Source: Kribbella amoyensis
Lineage (GTDB): Bacteria; Actinomycetota; Actinomycetes; Propionibacteriales; Kribbellaceae
NCBI RefSeq assembly: GCF_007828865.1
Contig: NZ_VIVK01000002.1
Coordinates: 372,001-436,000 of the forward strand
Reading direction: 5' to 3'
Length of the DNA: 64,000 nt
The notes below the pieces were generated by a model. It was not told the DNA's origin, made no database searches, and saw only the letters and a program-made list of their open reading frames with translations. This document shows, piece after piece, positions 1 through 8,413 of the stretch. How positions within the stretch are numbered: position 1 is the stretch's first letter; every line of letters starts with the position of its first letter. Position numbers and translations under genes: made by a program.

Positions 1-473
1 CTGGTGTGCTCCGGCGTGGTCAGGTACGGCACCGCGCCCGCCGTCCGCTGGGCGGCGAGCCTGAGCACCCGCGGACCGAGGGCCGCCAGCACCCGGCGCT
101 CGACGGGGACCTTGCCTTCGTCGAGCGCGTCCAGGTACTCGACGATCGTCTCGTACGGCGCCTTGTACTCACCCGTGCGCTCGCGGTGCCCGATCCCGAC
201 CCCGAGGACGAACCGCTCCGGGTGCTCCTCCTCGAGCCGGTGGTACGACGCGGCCACCACGGCCGGGTCCGCGTGCCACATGTTCACGATGCTGGTGCCG
301 ACCGCCACCGACGCGGTCGAGGCGAGCAGCACCTCCGCGTCGCGCAGGTCCGCCGCCGGTGAACCCCCGAGCCAGAGCGTTCCGTAGCCGGCCCGCTCCA
401 GTCCGGCGGCCAGTTCCGGCCCCCAGTTGTGCGCCGTGTGCCAGACCCCGAACCGTCCCAGATCGACCGCCAC
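1..473 (-). CDS. LLM-class F420-dependent oxidoreductase, C-terminus beyond window
   Basis: About 157 residues are visible and the gene runs off the left edge of the window. The reading begins with GTG at 473, giving MAVDLGRFGVWHTAHNWGPE, and is preceded by a GAGAGGAG ribosome binding site. The pattern of a YGTLWLGGS segment, then TSIVNMWHADP, then an ERFVLGVGIGHRE strand is typical of the bacterial luciferase-like (LLM) TIM barrel, the actinobacterial members of which mostly use coenzyme F420. The substrate cannot be told. It is divergent from the RibD-like gene, and an inverted repeat lies between them. The family is fairly sure; cofactor use is inferred from the family. Confidence 0.8.
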   Translation of the reverse strand, partial: MAVDLGRFGVWHTAHNWGPELAAGLERAGYGTLWLGGSPAADLRDAEVLLASTASVAVGTSIVNMWHADPAVVAASYHRLEEEHPERFVLGVGIGHRERTGEYKAPYETIVEYLDALDEGKVPVERRVLAALGPRVLRLAAQRTAGAVPYLTTPEHT

Positions 474-579
474 GGTGTGCTCCTCTCGTCCGTTGCTTCC
501 CTTGGGGCGACTCCGGGCGGGGAGCAGCCATTCGGCACCAGCGGCAAGTGTCGCCGACACCCCCGGCCGTACTCAACGA

Positions 580-597
580 TGGTTGCGCGGGCAACCA
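580..597. promoter_or_regulatory. Perfect 7-bp inverted repeat in a divergent promoter
   Basis: TGGTTGC-GCGG-GCAACCA is a perfect inverted repeat with a 4-bp spacer. It lies between two divergently transcribed genes, 107 bp from one start and 36 bp from the other. The position and dyad suggest an operator for a dimeric regulator (MarR- and TetR-type sites often look like this). No regulator gene is adjacent, so the factor is unknown. Confidence 0.45.
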
Positions 598-632
598 CCG
601 TCGATGAGCCCGCGAGCTGCCAGGGTGATCGG

Positions 633-1208
633 ATGCGCACTCTCACGTACTACGTCGGCTCGTCGCTGGACGGCTTCATCGCCGACCCCGAAGGCGGACT
701 CGGGATGTTCGCGATCAGTCCCGACCTGGTCGACTTCATCGCCACCGAGTACCCCGAGACGCTGCCCGGCCAGGCCCGCGACCAGCTCGGCCTCACCACT
801 GCGGGCAAGCGCTTCGACACGATCGTCCAGGGACGGTACAGCTACGCGCTCGCCCTCGACGCCGGGGTCGGCAGCCCGTACCCGCACCTGAAGCAGTACG
901 TGGTGTCGTCGACGTTGCCGGCCGATGTCGACCCGGACGTCACGGTGATTCCGGCGGACCCGGTCGGCGCGATCCGCGCGCTCAAGCAGGAGGACGGCGA
1001 CGGGATCTACCTGGCCGGCGGCGGCAACCTGGCCGGGCAGTTGCTGCCCGAGATCGACGAGCTGGTGGTCAAGGTGTACCCGGTGGTGGCCGGCGGCGGC
1101 ATCCCGATGTTCGGCACCGGCTTCGCACCGACCGGGCTGCGGCCGAGCGAGCACCGGTTGCTGGCCGACGGCACCGCGATCCTGCGATACGAACTCCAGC
1201 CGGGCTGA
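633..1208 (+). CDS. RibD C-terminal/dihydrofolate reductase-like protein
   Basis: This encodes 191 residues starting at ATG 633 (MRTLTYYVGSSLDGFIADPE). The start motif YxxxSLDGFIA, the KRFDTIVQGRYSYA segment and the late GIYLAGGGNLAGQLL glycine loop are hallmarks of the RibD_C/DHFR-like NADPH-dependent reductase fold. Members are mostly uncharacterised stand-alone proteins, distinct from riboflavin-pathway RibD because no deaminase domain is present. A longer upstream reading exists, but the homologous part begins at this ATG. It is monocistronic, with the phosphotransferase gene convergent just downstream. The substrate is unknown. Confidence 0.85.
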   Translation: MRTLTYYVGSSLDGFIADPEGGLGMFAISPDLVDFIATEYPETLPGQARDQLGLTTAGKRFDTIVQGRYSYALALDAGVGSPYPHLKQYVVSSTLPADVDPDVTVIPADPVGAIRALKQEDGDGIYLAGGGNLAGQLLPEIDELVVKVYPVVAGGGIPMFGTGFAPTGLRPSEHRLLADGTAILRYELQPG

Positions 1209-1224
1209 CTCCGCGGCGGACCCG

Positions 1225-1965
1225 TTAGAGGTGAGCGGCGATCCCGGGGACGCGGCGGCGCAGTTCGACCAGGCGGCGTTCGGTCCGGTCGGGCTCGCCG
1301 ACCTTGGCCAGGTTGAGCATGCCCGCGTCGCCCGCCCGCTGACCGGCCCGGATCACCTGCGCCGACCGCTCCGCCCGAGTCGGGGCGCCTTCGAGGATCT
1401 GCAGCGGCGTGTACGGCCCGCCGTACGCGTCCGCCATCAACCGAAGCCGCGCGGCCTGGTACTCCGGTGCGTCCAGCGCCGCGAGCGGAACCGTGTTCCA
1501 CGCGGTGAACGCGAGGTCGTCGAGCGGCGTCCCCGGTCCCGCCAGGTCCCAGTCGATCACGCCACTGAACCCGTCCTCGCCGCCGATCCAGTTGTAGTAC
1601 CCGAAGTCGTGCATGCAGATGATCTCGTCGTCGGCCAGCACCCCCTGGCCGGCCCGCCACACCACCACGCCGGCCGGCCGGTACGACGCGACCACCAGGT
1701 GGTACTCCGCGAGCCAGCGCATCGCGGCGGCGAGCACGTCGTCGGGAACGCGCTCTCCGTACGCCTCACCCGGTAGGTGGTCGAGGATCTCGCGGCCCTT
1801 CTCGTCGACCCCGAGCACCCGCGGAACACCGGGCAGGCCCGCCGCGGCGAGGTGGTTCAGCAGGCCGTGCACGGCCGGCGTCCACGGTCCGGTGGGCCGG
1901 CGAACGGTGTCGCCGACCCGGACCGCGCCGCCGACGTTGCCACCGGTCAACGCGACTTCTTCCAT
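1225..1965 (-). CDS. Aminoglycoside phosphotransferase-family protein
   Basis: This encodes 246 residues from ATG 1965, preceded by AGGAAGG at good spacing. The kinase-like features of the APH family are visible: a VPRVLGVDEKGREILDHLPG hinge-like segment, the catalytic-loop region IICMHDFGYYNWI (HDxxxxN-like, with Asp after His), and the metal-binding VIDWDLAGPGTPLDDLAF block. Such proteins phosphorylate hydroxyl groups of small molecules or act as orphan kinases; the natural substrate here is not predictable. I would not call it a resistance gene. The 3' end faces the RibD-like gene. Confidence 0.8.
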   Translation of the reverse strand: MEEVALTGGNVGGAVRVGDTVRRPTGPWTPAVHGLLNHLAAAGLPGVPRVLGVDEKGREILDHLPGEAYGERVPDDVLAAAMRWLAEYHLVVASYRPAGVVVWRAGQGVLADDEIICMHDFGYYNWIGGEDGFSGVIDWDLAGPGTPLDDLAFTAWNTVPLAALDAPEYQAARLRLMADAYGGPYTPLQILEGAPTRAERSAQVIRAGQRAGDAGMLNLAKVGEPDRTERRLVELRRRVPGIAAHL

Positions 1966-2338
1966 GCCAGTACCTTCCTGTGACGACGTGATCGCGGACA
2001 GCCCCTGAACCGGATCACCCGGACCGCGCGCGGAGCCGAGGACCCAACAGGGCTTGGGGAAACGGGGAGGACAAGATTGCGTCAAGATTGCGCCACCAGG
2101 GCCTGAGCGGCCGCTCCGGAGTCAACCTCACGGGGCGCGACGACGTCTTCGAAGGAGTGTAACCGTTCCGCAGGACAGCCGCCCCGCGCGTCGGTCCCGG
2201 ACAAGACCATCGGATCAGGTGGTATGAGCCTCGCGGGCTTACACTCGGCAGCGACCTGGCAATTCGACCCCTCACCGCCGGGCCGCGCGGACACAACGAT
2301 GTGGGCCGTACCCCTGGACGACGGAAGAAGGGCGAGCA
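1966..2338. other. Non-coding divergent region upstream of ald
   Basis: This stretch separates the divergent phosphotransferase gene and ald and must hold both promoters. I see no convincing gene in it. The one distinct feature is a tandem direct repeat near its middle, listed separately. No hairpin terminator was found. Confidence 0.5.
2072..2092. repeat. Tandem direct repeat upstream of ald
   Basis: The decamer CAAGATTGCG occurs twice with one base between copies (2072-2081 and 2083-2092). That puts the copies 11 bp apart, about one helical turn, on the same face of the DNA. It lies about 250 bp upstream of ald and 110 bp upstream of the divergent gene. It could be a binding site for a transcription factor, but chance cannot be excluded. 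Confidence 0.35.
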
Positions 2339-3454
2339 GTGAAGGTCGGAGTTCCCAAGGAAGTCAAGAACCACGAGTACCGGGTGGCGATCACGCCGTC
2401 CGGTGTTCTCGAGTTCGTGCGCAACGGGCACGAGGTTCTGATCGAGCAGGGCGCGGGCGTGGGCTCGTTGCTCACCGACGACGAGTTCGTCGCCGCGGGG
2501 GCACGGATCGTGCCGACGGCCGACGACGTCTGGGCGGACGCCGAACTGGTTCTGAAGGTGAAGGAACCGGTCGCCGAGGAGTACCACCGGATGCGCCGCG
2601 ACCAGGTCCTGTTCACGTACCTGCACCTGGCCGCGAGCCGGGACTGCACCGACGCGCTGCTGAAGTCCGGCATCACCGGGATCGCCTACGAGACGGTCCA
2701 GCAGCCCGACATGTCGCTGCCGCTGCTGGCCCCGATGAGCGAGGTCGCGGGCCGGCTGGCGCCGCAGGCCGGGGCGTACCACCTGATGCGCAGCGGTGGT
2801 GGCCGCGGCGTGCTGATGGGCGGGGTGTCCGGCGTGCACGCGGCGCGGGTCGTCGTCATCGGCGCCGGCGTCTCCGGGATGAACGCGGCCGCGATCGCGC
2901 TCGGCATGCAGGCCGAGGTGCAGTTGCTCGACCGCAACATCGCCCGGCTCCGTGAGGCCGACAAGATCTACCAGGGCCACCTGCGCACGGTCGCGTCGAA
3001 CGCGTACGAGATCGAGCGCGCCGTCCTGCAGGCCGACCTGGTGATCGGCGCGGTGCTGATCCCGGGCGCGAAGGCGCCGAAGCTGATCAGCAACGAGCTG
3101 GTGTCGCGGATGAAGCCGGGCAGCGTGCTGGTCGACATCGCGATCGACCAGGGCGGCTGCTTCGAGGACTCCCGGCCGACCACGCACGCGGACCCGGTGT
3201 ACCAGGTGCACGACTCGCTGTTCTACTGCGTCGCGAACATGCCCGGCGCGGTTCCGAACACCTCGACCTACGCGCTCACCAACGTCACCCTGCCGTACGC
3301 GGTGGAGCTGGCGAACCTCGGCTGGCGGGAGGCGATGAAGCAGGACCACAGCCTCGCGCTCGGGCTGAACACACACGACGGCCACATCACCTACGGCCCG
3401 GTGGCCGAGGCGCACGACTCCGACCAGCTGAAGCTCGACGAGGTGCTGGTCTGA
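2339..3454 (+). CDS. ald: Alanine dehydrogenase
   Basis: The 371-residue protein catalyses NAD-dependent oxidative deamination of L-alanine to pyruvate and ammonium (reversible). It matches the family's usual length. The start (GTG 2339, MKVGVPKEVKNHEYRVAITP) has an AAGAAGGGCGA ribosome binding site. Catalytic Lys75 (LKVKEP) and His96 (TYLHLAAS) are in the canonical positions, and the Rossmann motif VVIGAGVSGMNAA sits near residues 180-190. The end of ald overlaps the likely start of xerD. In other actinobacteria ald is controlled by an Lrp/AsnC-type activator; none is encoded nearby. Confidence 0.97.
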   Translation: MKVGVPKEVKNHEYRVAITPSGVLEFVRNGHEVLIEQGAGVGSLLTDDEFVAAGARIVPTADDVWADAELVLKVKEPVAEEYHRMRRDQVLFTYLHLAASRDCTDALLKSGITGIAYETVQQPDMSLPLLAPMSEVAGRLAPQAGAYHLMRSGGGRGVLMGGVSGVHAARVVVIGAGVSGMNAAAIALGMQAEVQLLDRNIARLREADKIYQGHLRTVASNAYEIERAVLQADLVIGAVLIPGAKAPKLISNELVSRMKPGSVLVDIAIDQGGCFEDSRPTTHADPVYQVHDSLFYCVANMPGAVPNTSTYALTNVTLPYAVELANLGWREAMKQDHSLALGLNTHDGHITYGPVAEAHDSDQLKLDEVLV

Positions 3455-4392
3455 GCGGGGACATCAGCCGGGCGGCCGGCGCGTACCTCGACCATCTGAC
3501 GGTCGAGCGCGGGCTGGCCGCCAACACCCTCGCCTCCTACCGGCGGGACCTGCGCCGGTACGAGGAGTACCTGGCCGGGGCCGGGATCACGGCGCTCGGC
3601 CGGATCTCGGAGGCCGTCGTCAGCGACTTCCTGATGCGGTTGCGCGAGGGCGACGAGAACCACCCACCGCTGACCGCGTCGAGTGCGGGCCGGACCGTGG
3701 TCGCGGTCCGCGGGTTCCACAAGTTCTGCCTGCGTGAGGGACTGACCGCGGTCGACCCGGCGGCCGCGGTCAAACCGCCGGCGCCGCCGCAACGGTTGCC
3801 CAAGGCCCTCACCGTCGACGAGGTGACCAGGATCCTGCAGGCCGCGGCCGGTGCGGAGGCGGAGCCCGCGGTGCTGGCGACCCGCGACGCGGCGTTGCTG
3901 GAGTTCCTCTACGGGACCGGTGCCCGGATCTCGGAGGCCGTCGGGCTGGACGTGGACGACATCGACCTCGAGTCCGGCGCGGTCCTGCTCCGCGGCAAGG
4001 GCAGCAAGGAACGGATCGTCCCGATGGGCTCCTACGCCCGCGACGCGCTCTCGGCATACCAGGTCCGCGGCCGTCCCGATCTGGTCCTGCGGGGACGCGG
4101 GACGCCGGCCCTGTTCCTCAACGCACGGGGCGGAAGGTTGTCCCGGCAGAGCGCCTGGACCGTACTGCGTCGCGCGGCGCAGCGGGCCGGGATCGACAAG
4201 GAGATCTCACCGCACACGTTGCGGCACTCCTTCGCGACCCACCTCCTCGACGGCGGCGCCGACGTCCGTGTCGTCCAGGAGCTGCTCGGCCACGCCTCGG
4301 TCACCACCACCCAGGTCTACACGCTCGTCACCGTCGACAAGCTCCGCGAGATCTACGCGACCTCCCACCCCCGAGCCCTGTCCTCCTCCTAA
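3451..4392 (+). CDS. xerD: Tyrosine recombinase XerD
   Basis: This is the site-specific recombinase that, with XerC, resolves chromosome dimers at dif. The N-terminal SAM-like domain starts right after ald (YLDHLTVERGLAANTLASY). The catalytic domain shows the Arg of GARISEAVGL, the Lys of GKGSKER, the HTLRHSFATHLL box, the LLGHASVTTTQVY box and the nucleophilic Tyr. No ATG, GTG or TTG lies in frame ahead of the conserved N-terminus. The best start is CTG 3451, sharing bases with the ald stop (CTGA), which gives 313 residues, typical of XerD. The first in-frame ATG (3634) would cut off most of the DNA-clamping domain. Confidence 0.92.
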   Translation: MSGDISRAAGAYLDHLTVERGLAANTLASYRRDLRRYEEYLAGAGITALGRISEAVVSDFLMRLREGDENHPPLTASSAGRTVVAVRGFHKFCLREGLTAVDPAAAVKPPAPPQRLPKALTVDEVTRILQAAAGAEAEPAVLATRDAALLEFLYGTGARISEAVGLDVDDIDLESGAVLLRGKGSKERIVPMGSYARDALSAYQVRGRPDLVLRGRGTPALFLNARGGRLSRQSAWTVLRRAAQRAGIDKEISPHTLRHSFATHLLDGGADVRVVQELLGHASVTTTQVYTLVTVDKLREIYATSHPRALSSS

Positions 4393-4401
4393 TGTGAGGC
4401 C

Positions 4402-5652
4402 GTGGCCGAGAAGACGACGGAGGAGCGGCACGCCAGCTGGCTGGAACTGTTCTTCGACCTGACCGTGGTCGCTGCCGCGGCGCAGATCGCGCATCGGCTG
4501 CACGGCGCGGAGTCGATCGGGCAGGTGGCCGCCTGCGCCGCGATGTTCTACGCGATCTGGAGTGTCTGGACCACCACCAGCGTGTACGCGAACGTGGCCG
4601 GTGAACGGACTCGCCAGCGGGCGGTCCTGCGGACGATGCTCGGGATCGCGATCATGGCCGCGGCGGTGCCCGGGGTGTGGCCGCAGTTGCTGCCGGGGGA
4701 CCACGGGGACGCGCCGGAGGGACGGACCGCGGTGTTCGTGGTCGCGTTCCTGCTCTGCCGGGTGATCGCGTCCCGGTCCGCGGCCCGCGACGGCCAGGTG
4801 ATCGCGTTCTGGCCGGCCACCCAGAGCGTCGTGTCCGCGCCCTGGCTGATCTCGTTGTTCGTGCCGCCGACGACCGCGTACTGGCTGTGGGGGATCGCGA
4901 TCGCGGCCGACATCGCGTCCTCGATGCTGGGCGCGCGGAGCCCGCGAGCGGTCCAGCAGATGACCGATCGGTACCGGCGCCGGCAGCAGGAGCGCCGGGT
5001 CCGCCACGAACGCAGGCTCGCCGAGCTGCTCCGGCGCGGGGTGACCCCGGACCGGCTGGAGACGCCGCCGAGCACGCTGCTGTCGGTGGCCCAGGTGGAA
5101 CGCGGCCACCTGGACGAGCGGCTCGGCCTGTTCGTCATCATCGTGCTCGGTGAGGCGCTGGCCCAGCTCGTCGACACGAACTCGGAGGAGATCTGGACCT
5201 GGCCGGTGATCGCGGCCGGGCTGGTCGGGTTCCTGCTGCTGGTCCAGCTGTGGCGGCTGACCACGCTCTACGGCTTCACCCCGGCACCTCGCAGTACGGC
5301 GCCGCTCGAGCCCTGGCAGGCGTTGCCCGCGCACCTCGGCGTCACCGCGTCGATCGTCACGATCGCGGCCGGTCTCGGCGGCCTGATCCCGGTGGCCGGC
5401 GAACACCTGCACACCAAGGACCGCTGGTACCTGTTCGGCGGGATCGCGCTCTACCTGCTGACCAGCCTGCTCGCCGGTCTGGCCGGTCGCGCGCCGCTCA
5501 AGTGGTACCTGGGCTGGGCCGGGCCGAGTCTGCTGGCCGCGCTGCTGCTGGCCCTGTTCGGTCACCCGTTCCCGGCCTGGTCGCTGGCGGTGCTGGCGTA
5601 CTTGGTGCCCGCCTGGTTCGCGTCGTACAACCGGTGGGGGGAGCAACGGTGA
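4402..5652 (+). CDS. Low-temperature-requirement A (LtrA) family membrane protein
   Basis: This encodes 416 residues from GTG 4402. The N-terminal signature RHASWLELFFDLTVVAAAAQIA is diagnostic of the LtrA family, and about ten hydrophobic segments follow along the whole length. A charged cytoplasmic loop (RYRRRQQERRVRHERR) falls near the middle, followed by the second family block VERGHLDERLGLFVIIVLGE. The molecular function of LtrA proteins is not known; the name comes from a Listeria cold-growth mutant. It sits 9 bp after xerD and may be co-transcribed. Confidence 0.88.
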   Translation: MAEKTTEERHASWLELFFDLTVVAAAAQIAHRLHGAESIGQVAACAAMFYAIWSVWTTTSVYANVAGERTRQRAVLRTMLGIAIMAAAVPGVWPQLLPGDHGDAPEGRTAVFVVAFLLCRVIASRSAARDGQVIAFWPATQSVVSAPWLISLFVPPTTAYWLWGIAIAADIASSMLGARSPRAVQQMTDRYRRRQQERRVRHERRLAELLRRGVTPDRLETPPSTLLSVAQVERGHLDERLGLFVIIVLGEALAQLVDTNSEEIWTWPVIAAGLVGFLLLVQLWRLTTLYGFTPAPRSTAPLEPWQALPAHLGVTASIVTIAAGLGGLIPVAGEHLHTKDRWYLFGGIALYLLTSLLAGLAGRAPLKWYLGWAGPSLLAALLLALFGHPFPAWSLAVLAYLVPAWFASYNRWGEQR

Positions 5653-5854
5653 GATGCTGACCCCGGTGCACCGGCCATGGAGACGGTGTGCGATCATTCC
5701 GTCACGGTTGGTCATTCGCTCGGGGTGATCGGCCGGGTCGAGAGCTATGTCGACAAACCACCCGACCCCGGTGCGGAGTGGCTGGTTGAGAGTGCTTGAA
5801 TGCACGCTTACAGTCGCTGGGATCGCCCGTATCGGTTGAAAGGTTTGACGAGTC

Positions 5855-6976
5855 ATGAACGAGTCGACATTCCCGGGCACCCAGCACCTGCCGTCGTCGA
5901 TCGAACCGATGTCGTCGCCGACTCCCGAGCCGTCCGCCCCCGGCCACCCCTTCGACGCCGCACCTGGCGCCGAAGCCAGCTCCACACCGGACTCCGCCAC
6001 CGCGGAGCCCGACGCGGAGACCACGCCCACGTCGCACCGGACCGTCGTACCGCACAGCTACGCCGAGATGCCGCGGCCGACGGCCAAGCTGACAGCGGAG
6101 GATGTCCAACCTGTGAACGACCCGCACGGCGCGATCAAGATCGGGCCGACCGGACGGCCACTCCCGGATCTGCCCGAGGTGCAGCCGCCGACCCGGCGGG
6201 GCCCCGCGCAGGTGATCGCGATGTGCAACCAGAAAGGTGGCGTCGGCAAGACCACCACGACGATCAACCTCGGCGCCGCGATCGCCGAGACCGGTCGCAA
6301 GGTCCTGCTGATCGACTTCGACCCGCAGGGCTCAGCCTCGATCGGCCTGGGCGTGCAGCCGCACGACCTGGAGCTGTCGGTCTACAACCTGCTGATGCAG
6401 CGCGACATCCGGCCCGACGAGGTGATCCGGCCGACCAAGGTGGACAACCTCGACCTGCTGCCGGCCAACATCGACCTGTCCGCGGCCGAGGTCCAGCTGG
6501 TCCAGGAGGTGGCTCGTGAGTACACCCTGCAGCGGGTGCTCGAGCCGATCCTGCCGTACTACGACATCGTGCTGATCGACTGCGCGCCGAGCCTCGGCCT
6601 GCTCACCGTGAACGCGCTGACCGCGTCCAACGGCATCGTCGTCCCGCTGGAGTGCGAGTTCTTCGCGCTGCGCGGGCTGGCGATGCTGACCGACACGATC
6701 GGCAAGGTGCAGGACCGGCTGAACCCGAAGCTGGAGATCGTCGGGATCCTCGGCACCATGTTCGACGGCCGCACCACGCACGCCCGCGAGGTCCTCGACC
6801 GGGTCGTGCAGGCGTTCGACGAACGCGTGTTCCACACCGTCATCCGGCGTACCGTCAAGTTCCCCGAGACCACGGTCGTCGGCGAACCGATCACGACGTA
6901 CGCCCCGTCCTCATCTGCGGCTACCCAGTACCGCGACCTTGCCAAGGAGGTGCTCGCGCGTTGTCCCGCCGGGTGA
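5855..6976 (+). CDS. ParA/Soj-family ATPase adjacent to scpAB
   Basis: This is a 373-residue Walker-type ATPase of the MinD/ParA family. Residues 1-105 are a Pro/Thr/Ala-rich low-complexity tail. The deviant Walker A motif QKGGVGKTTTTINLG begins near residue 125, followed by the LLIDFDPQGSASIGLG switch and the IDCAPSLGLLTVNAL Walker B region. It is not the oriC-linked ParA, because no ParB or gidB is nearby. It belongs to the second actinobacterial ParA type that precedes scpA-scpB, and probably acts in chromosome organisation. Its 3' end overlaps the next gene. Confidence 0.92.
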   Translation: MNESTFPGTQHLPSSIEPMSSPTPEPSAPGHPFDAAPGAEASSTPDSATAEPDAETTPTSHRTVVPHSYAEMPRPTAKLTAEDVQPVNDPHGAIKIGPTGRPLPDLPEVQPPTRRGPAQVIAMCNQKGGVGKTTTTINLGAAIAETGRKVLLIDFDPQGSASIGLGVQPHDLELSVYNLLMQRDIRPDEVIRPTKVDNLDLLPANIDLSAAEVQLVQEVAREYTLQRVLEPILPYYDIVLIDCAPSLGLLTVNALTASNGIVVPLECEFFALRGLAMLTDTIGKVQDRLNPKLEIVGILGTMFDGRTTHAREVLDRVVQAFDERVFHTVIRRTVKFPETTVVGEPITTYAPSSSAATQYRDLAKEVLARCPAG

Positions 6977-7353
6977 GCCTGCCAGGTGCCAGTGAACTGT
7001 TCGGGGGAACGGCACCGAAGCAGACCAGACCCGAGAAGCGTCCGGAATCACGCACCACTCCCGATCGACCGGCTCTCGCCGACCGGTCCGGCCCAGGCCG
7101 GTCCCGGACGACGGTGGTCGACGAGCGGAAGTCGAGCGGCCGGATTCGGCACGACACGAAGATCACCGTGTACGTGACCGAGGAAGAGCTGCTCGGACTA
7201 GAACAGACCAGACTCGCGCTGCGGGCCGAACACGGCCTGACGGCCGATCGCGGCCGGATCGTGCGCGAGGCGATCGACGTACTGCTGGCCGACTTCGTCG
7301 ACCACGGTCCCGACTCGGTGCTGGTGCAGCGGCTCCGCGCCGCGACGGAGTGA
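6961..7353 (+). CDS. Small conserved protein with ribbon-helix-helix-like C-terminus
   Basis: This encodes 130 residues if TTG 6961 is the start. TTG 6961 follows a strong AAGGAGG at 10 nt spacing; GTG 6973, which shares bases with the parA stop, is the alternative. The N-terminal half is basic and disordered (MSRRVSLPGASELFGGT, then Arg/Pro-rich). The C-terminal 65 residues read as a beta strand (KITVYVTEEELLGLEQ), a helix, a turn and a second helix (DRGRIVREAIDVLLADF), the order of a ribbon-helix-helix DNA-binding fold. Plasmid ParA proteins often partner a small RHH centromere-binding protein, so this may be a DNA-binding partner of the preceding ATPase. That role is inference. Confidence 0.8.
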   Translation: MSRRVSLPGASELFGGTAPKQTRPEKRPESRTTPDRPALADRSGPGRSRTTVVDERKSSGRIRHDTKITVYVTEEELLGLEQTRLALRAEHGLTADRGRIVREAIDVLLADFVDHGPDSVLVQRLRAATE

Positions 7354-7360
7354 GCCGGTC

Positions 7361-8413
7361 ATGACCGACGCCTCGACGTCCGAGCTGCCGGCGTCGGAGT
7401 CGGAGGTACCGGCTGCGGAGTCGGCAGCTTCGGAGGCACCGGTGGAGCGGCCGGCGACCGGGGATGCCGATGCGCCGGCGTCGTCGGGCAAGGGGTTCAG
7501 CGTCCACCTGGTCAACTTCGAGGGTCCGTTCGACCTGCTGTTGCAGCTGATCAGCAAGCACAAGCTGGACATCACCGAGATCGCGCTGTCCCAGGTCACC
7601 GACGACTTCATCGCGCACATCAAGGCGCTGGGGTCGGAGTGGGACCTGGACCAGACGTCGGAGTTCCTGCTGATCGCGTCGACGCTGCTCGACCTGAAGG
7701 CGGCCCGGCTGCTGCCGAAGGGCGACGTCGAGGACGCCGAGGACCTGGCGCTGCTGGAGGCGCGCGACCTGCTGTTCGCGCGGCTGTTGCAGTACCGGGC
7801 GTTCAAGCAGATCGCGACGCTGATCCAGGACCGGATGGCCGAGGAGGGCCGGCGCTTCCCGCGGGCGGTGGGGGTGGAGCCGCGGTTCGCGGAACTGCTG
7901 CCCGAGGTGCTGATCGGGGTGAACCCGGCCGAGTTCGCGGCGCTCGCGGCGGCCGCGATGGCGCCGAAGGACAAGCTGCCCGAAGGCGTCTCGCTGGAGC
8001 ACCTGCATGCGCCGGCCGTGACGGTCCGCGAGCAGGCGACGCTGATCGTCGACCGGTTGCGGCGGCAGCGCAGTACGACGTTCCGCACGCTGGTGTCGGA
8101 CTCGCCGGACACGGTGACGACGGTGTGCCGCTTCCTGGCGTTGCTGGAGCTGTTCCGCGAGGCGGCGGTCACGTTCGACCAGGTGACGCCGCTCGGCGAA
8201 CTGACGATCCGGTGGACCGGTTCCGACGAAGGCGACATCGCCGTGAGCGACGAGTTCGACGAGGTCGCGAAGCCCGAGTCGACCGACGGCGAGGCGCCCG
8301 AGGTGTCGGAGGACTACGCCGGCTTCCTCGAGGACGGCGACAGCGCGACCGCGGCCGACGACCCCGACCCGGACCCCACCCCGGCCGATCCGAACGAGAC
8401 GGTGGACCAGTGA
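7361..8413 (+). CDS. scpA: Segregation and condensation protein A
   Basis: This is the kleisin subunit of the SMC-ScpA-ScpB condensin complex, which bridges the SMC heads. It has 350 residues from ATG 7361. A Ser/Ala/Glu-rich tail covers residues 1-45. The N-terminal kleisin domain follows (FEGPFDLLLQLISKHKLDIT, then DQTSEFLLIASTLLDLKAA), and the C-terminal winged helix is around residues 215-285 (TFRTLVSDSPDTVTTVCRFL). A further acidic tail (DDPDPDPTPADP) ends the protein, longer than in most homologues. The stop codon overlaps the scpB start (GTGA), implying coupled translation. Confidence 0.95.
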   Translation: MTDASTSELPASESEVPAAESAASEAPVERPATGDADAPASSGKGFSVHLVNFEGPFDLLLQLISKHKLDITEIALSQVTDDFIAHIKALGSEWDLDQTSEFLLIASTLLDLKAARLLPKGDVEDAEDLALLEARDLLFARLLQYRAFKQIATLIQDRMAEEGRRFPRAVGVEPRFAELLPEVLIGVNPAEFAALAAAAMAPKDKLPEGVSLEHLHAPAVTVREQATLIVDRLRRQRSTTFRTLVSDSPDTVTTVCRFLALLELFREAAVTFDQVTPLGELTIRWTGSDEGDIAVSDEFDEVAKPESTDGEAPEVSEDYAGFLEDGDSATAADDPDPDPTPADPNETVDQ

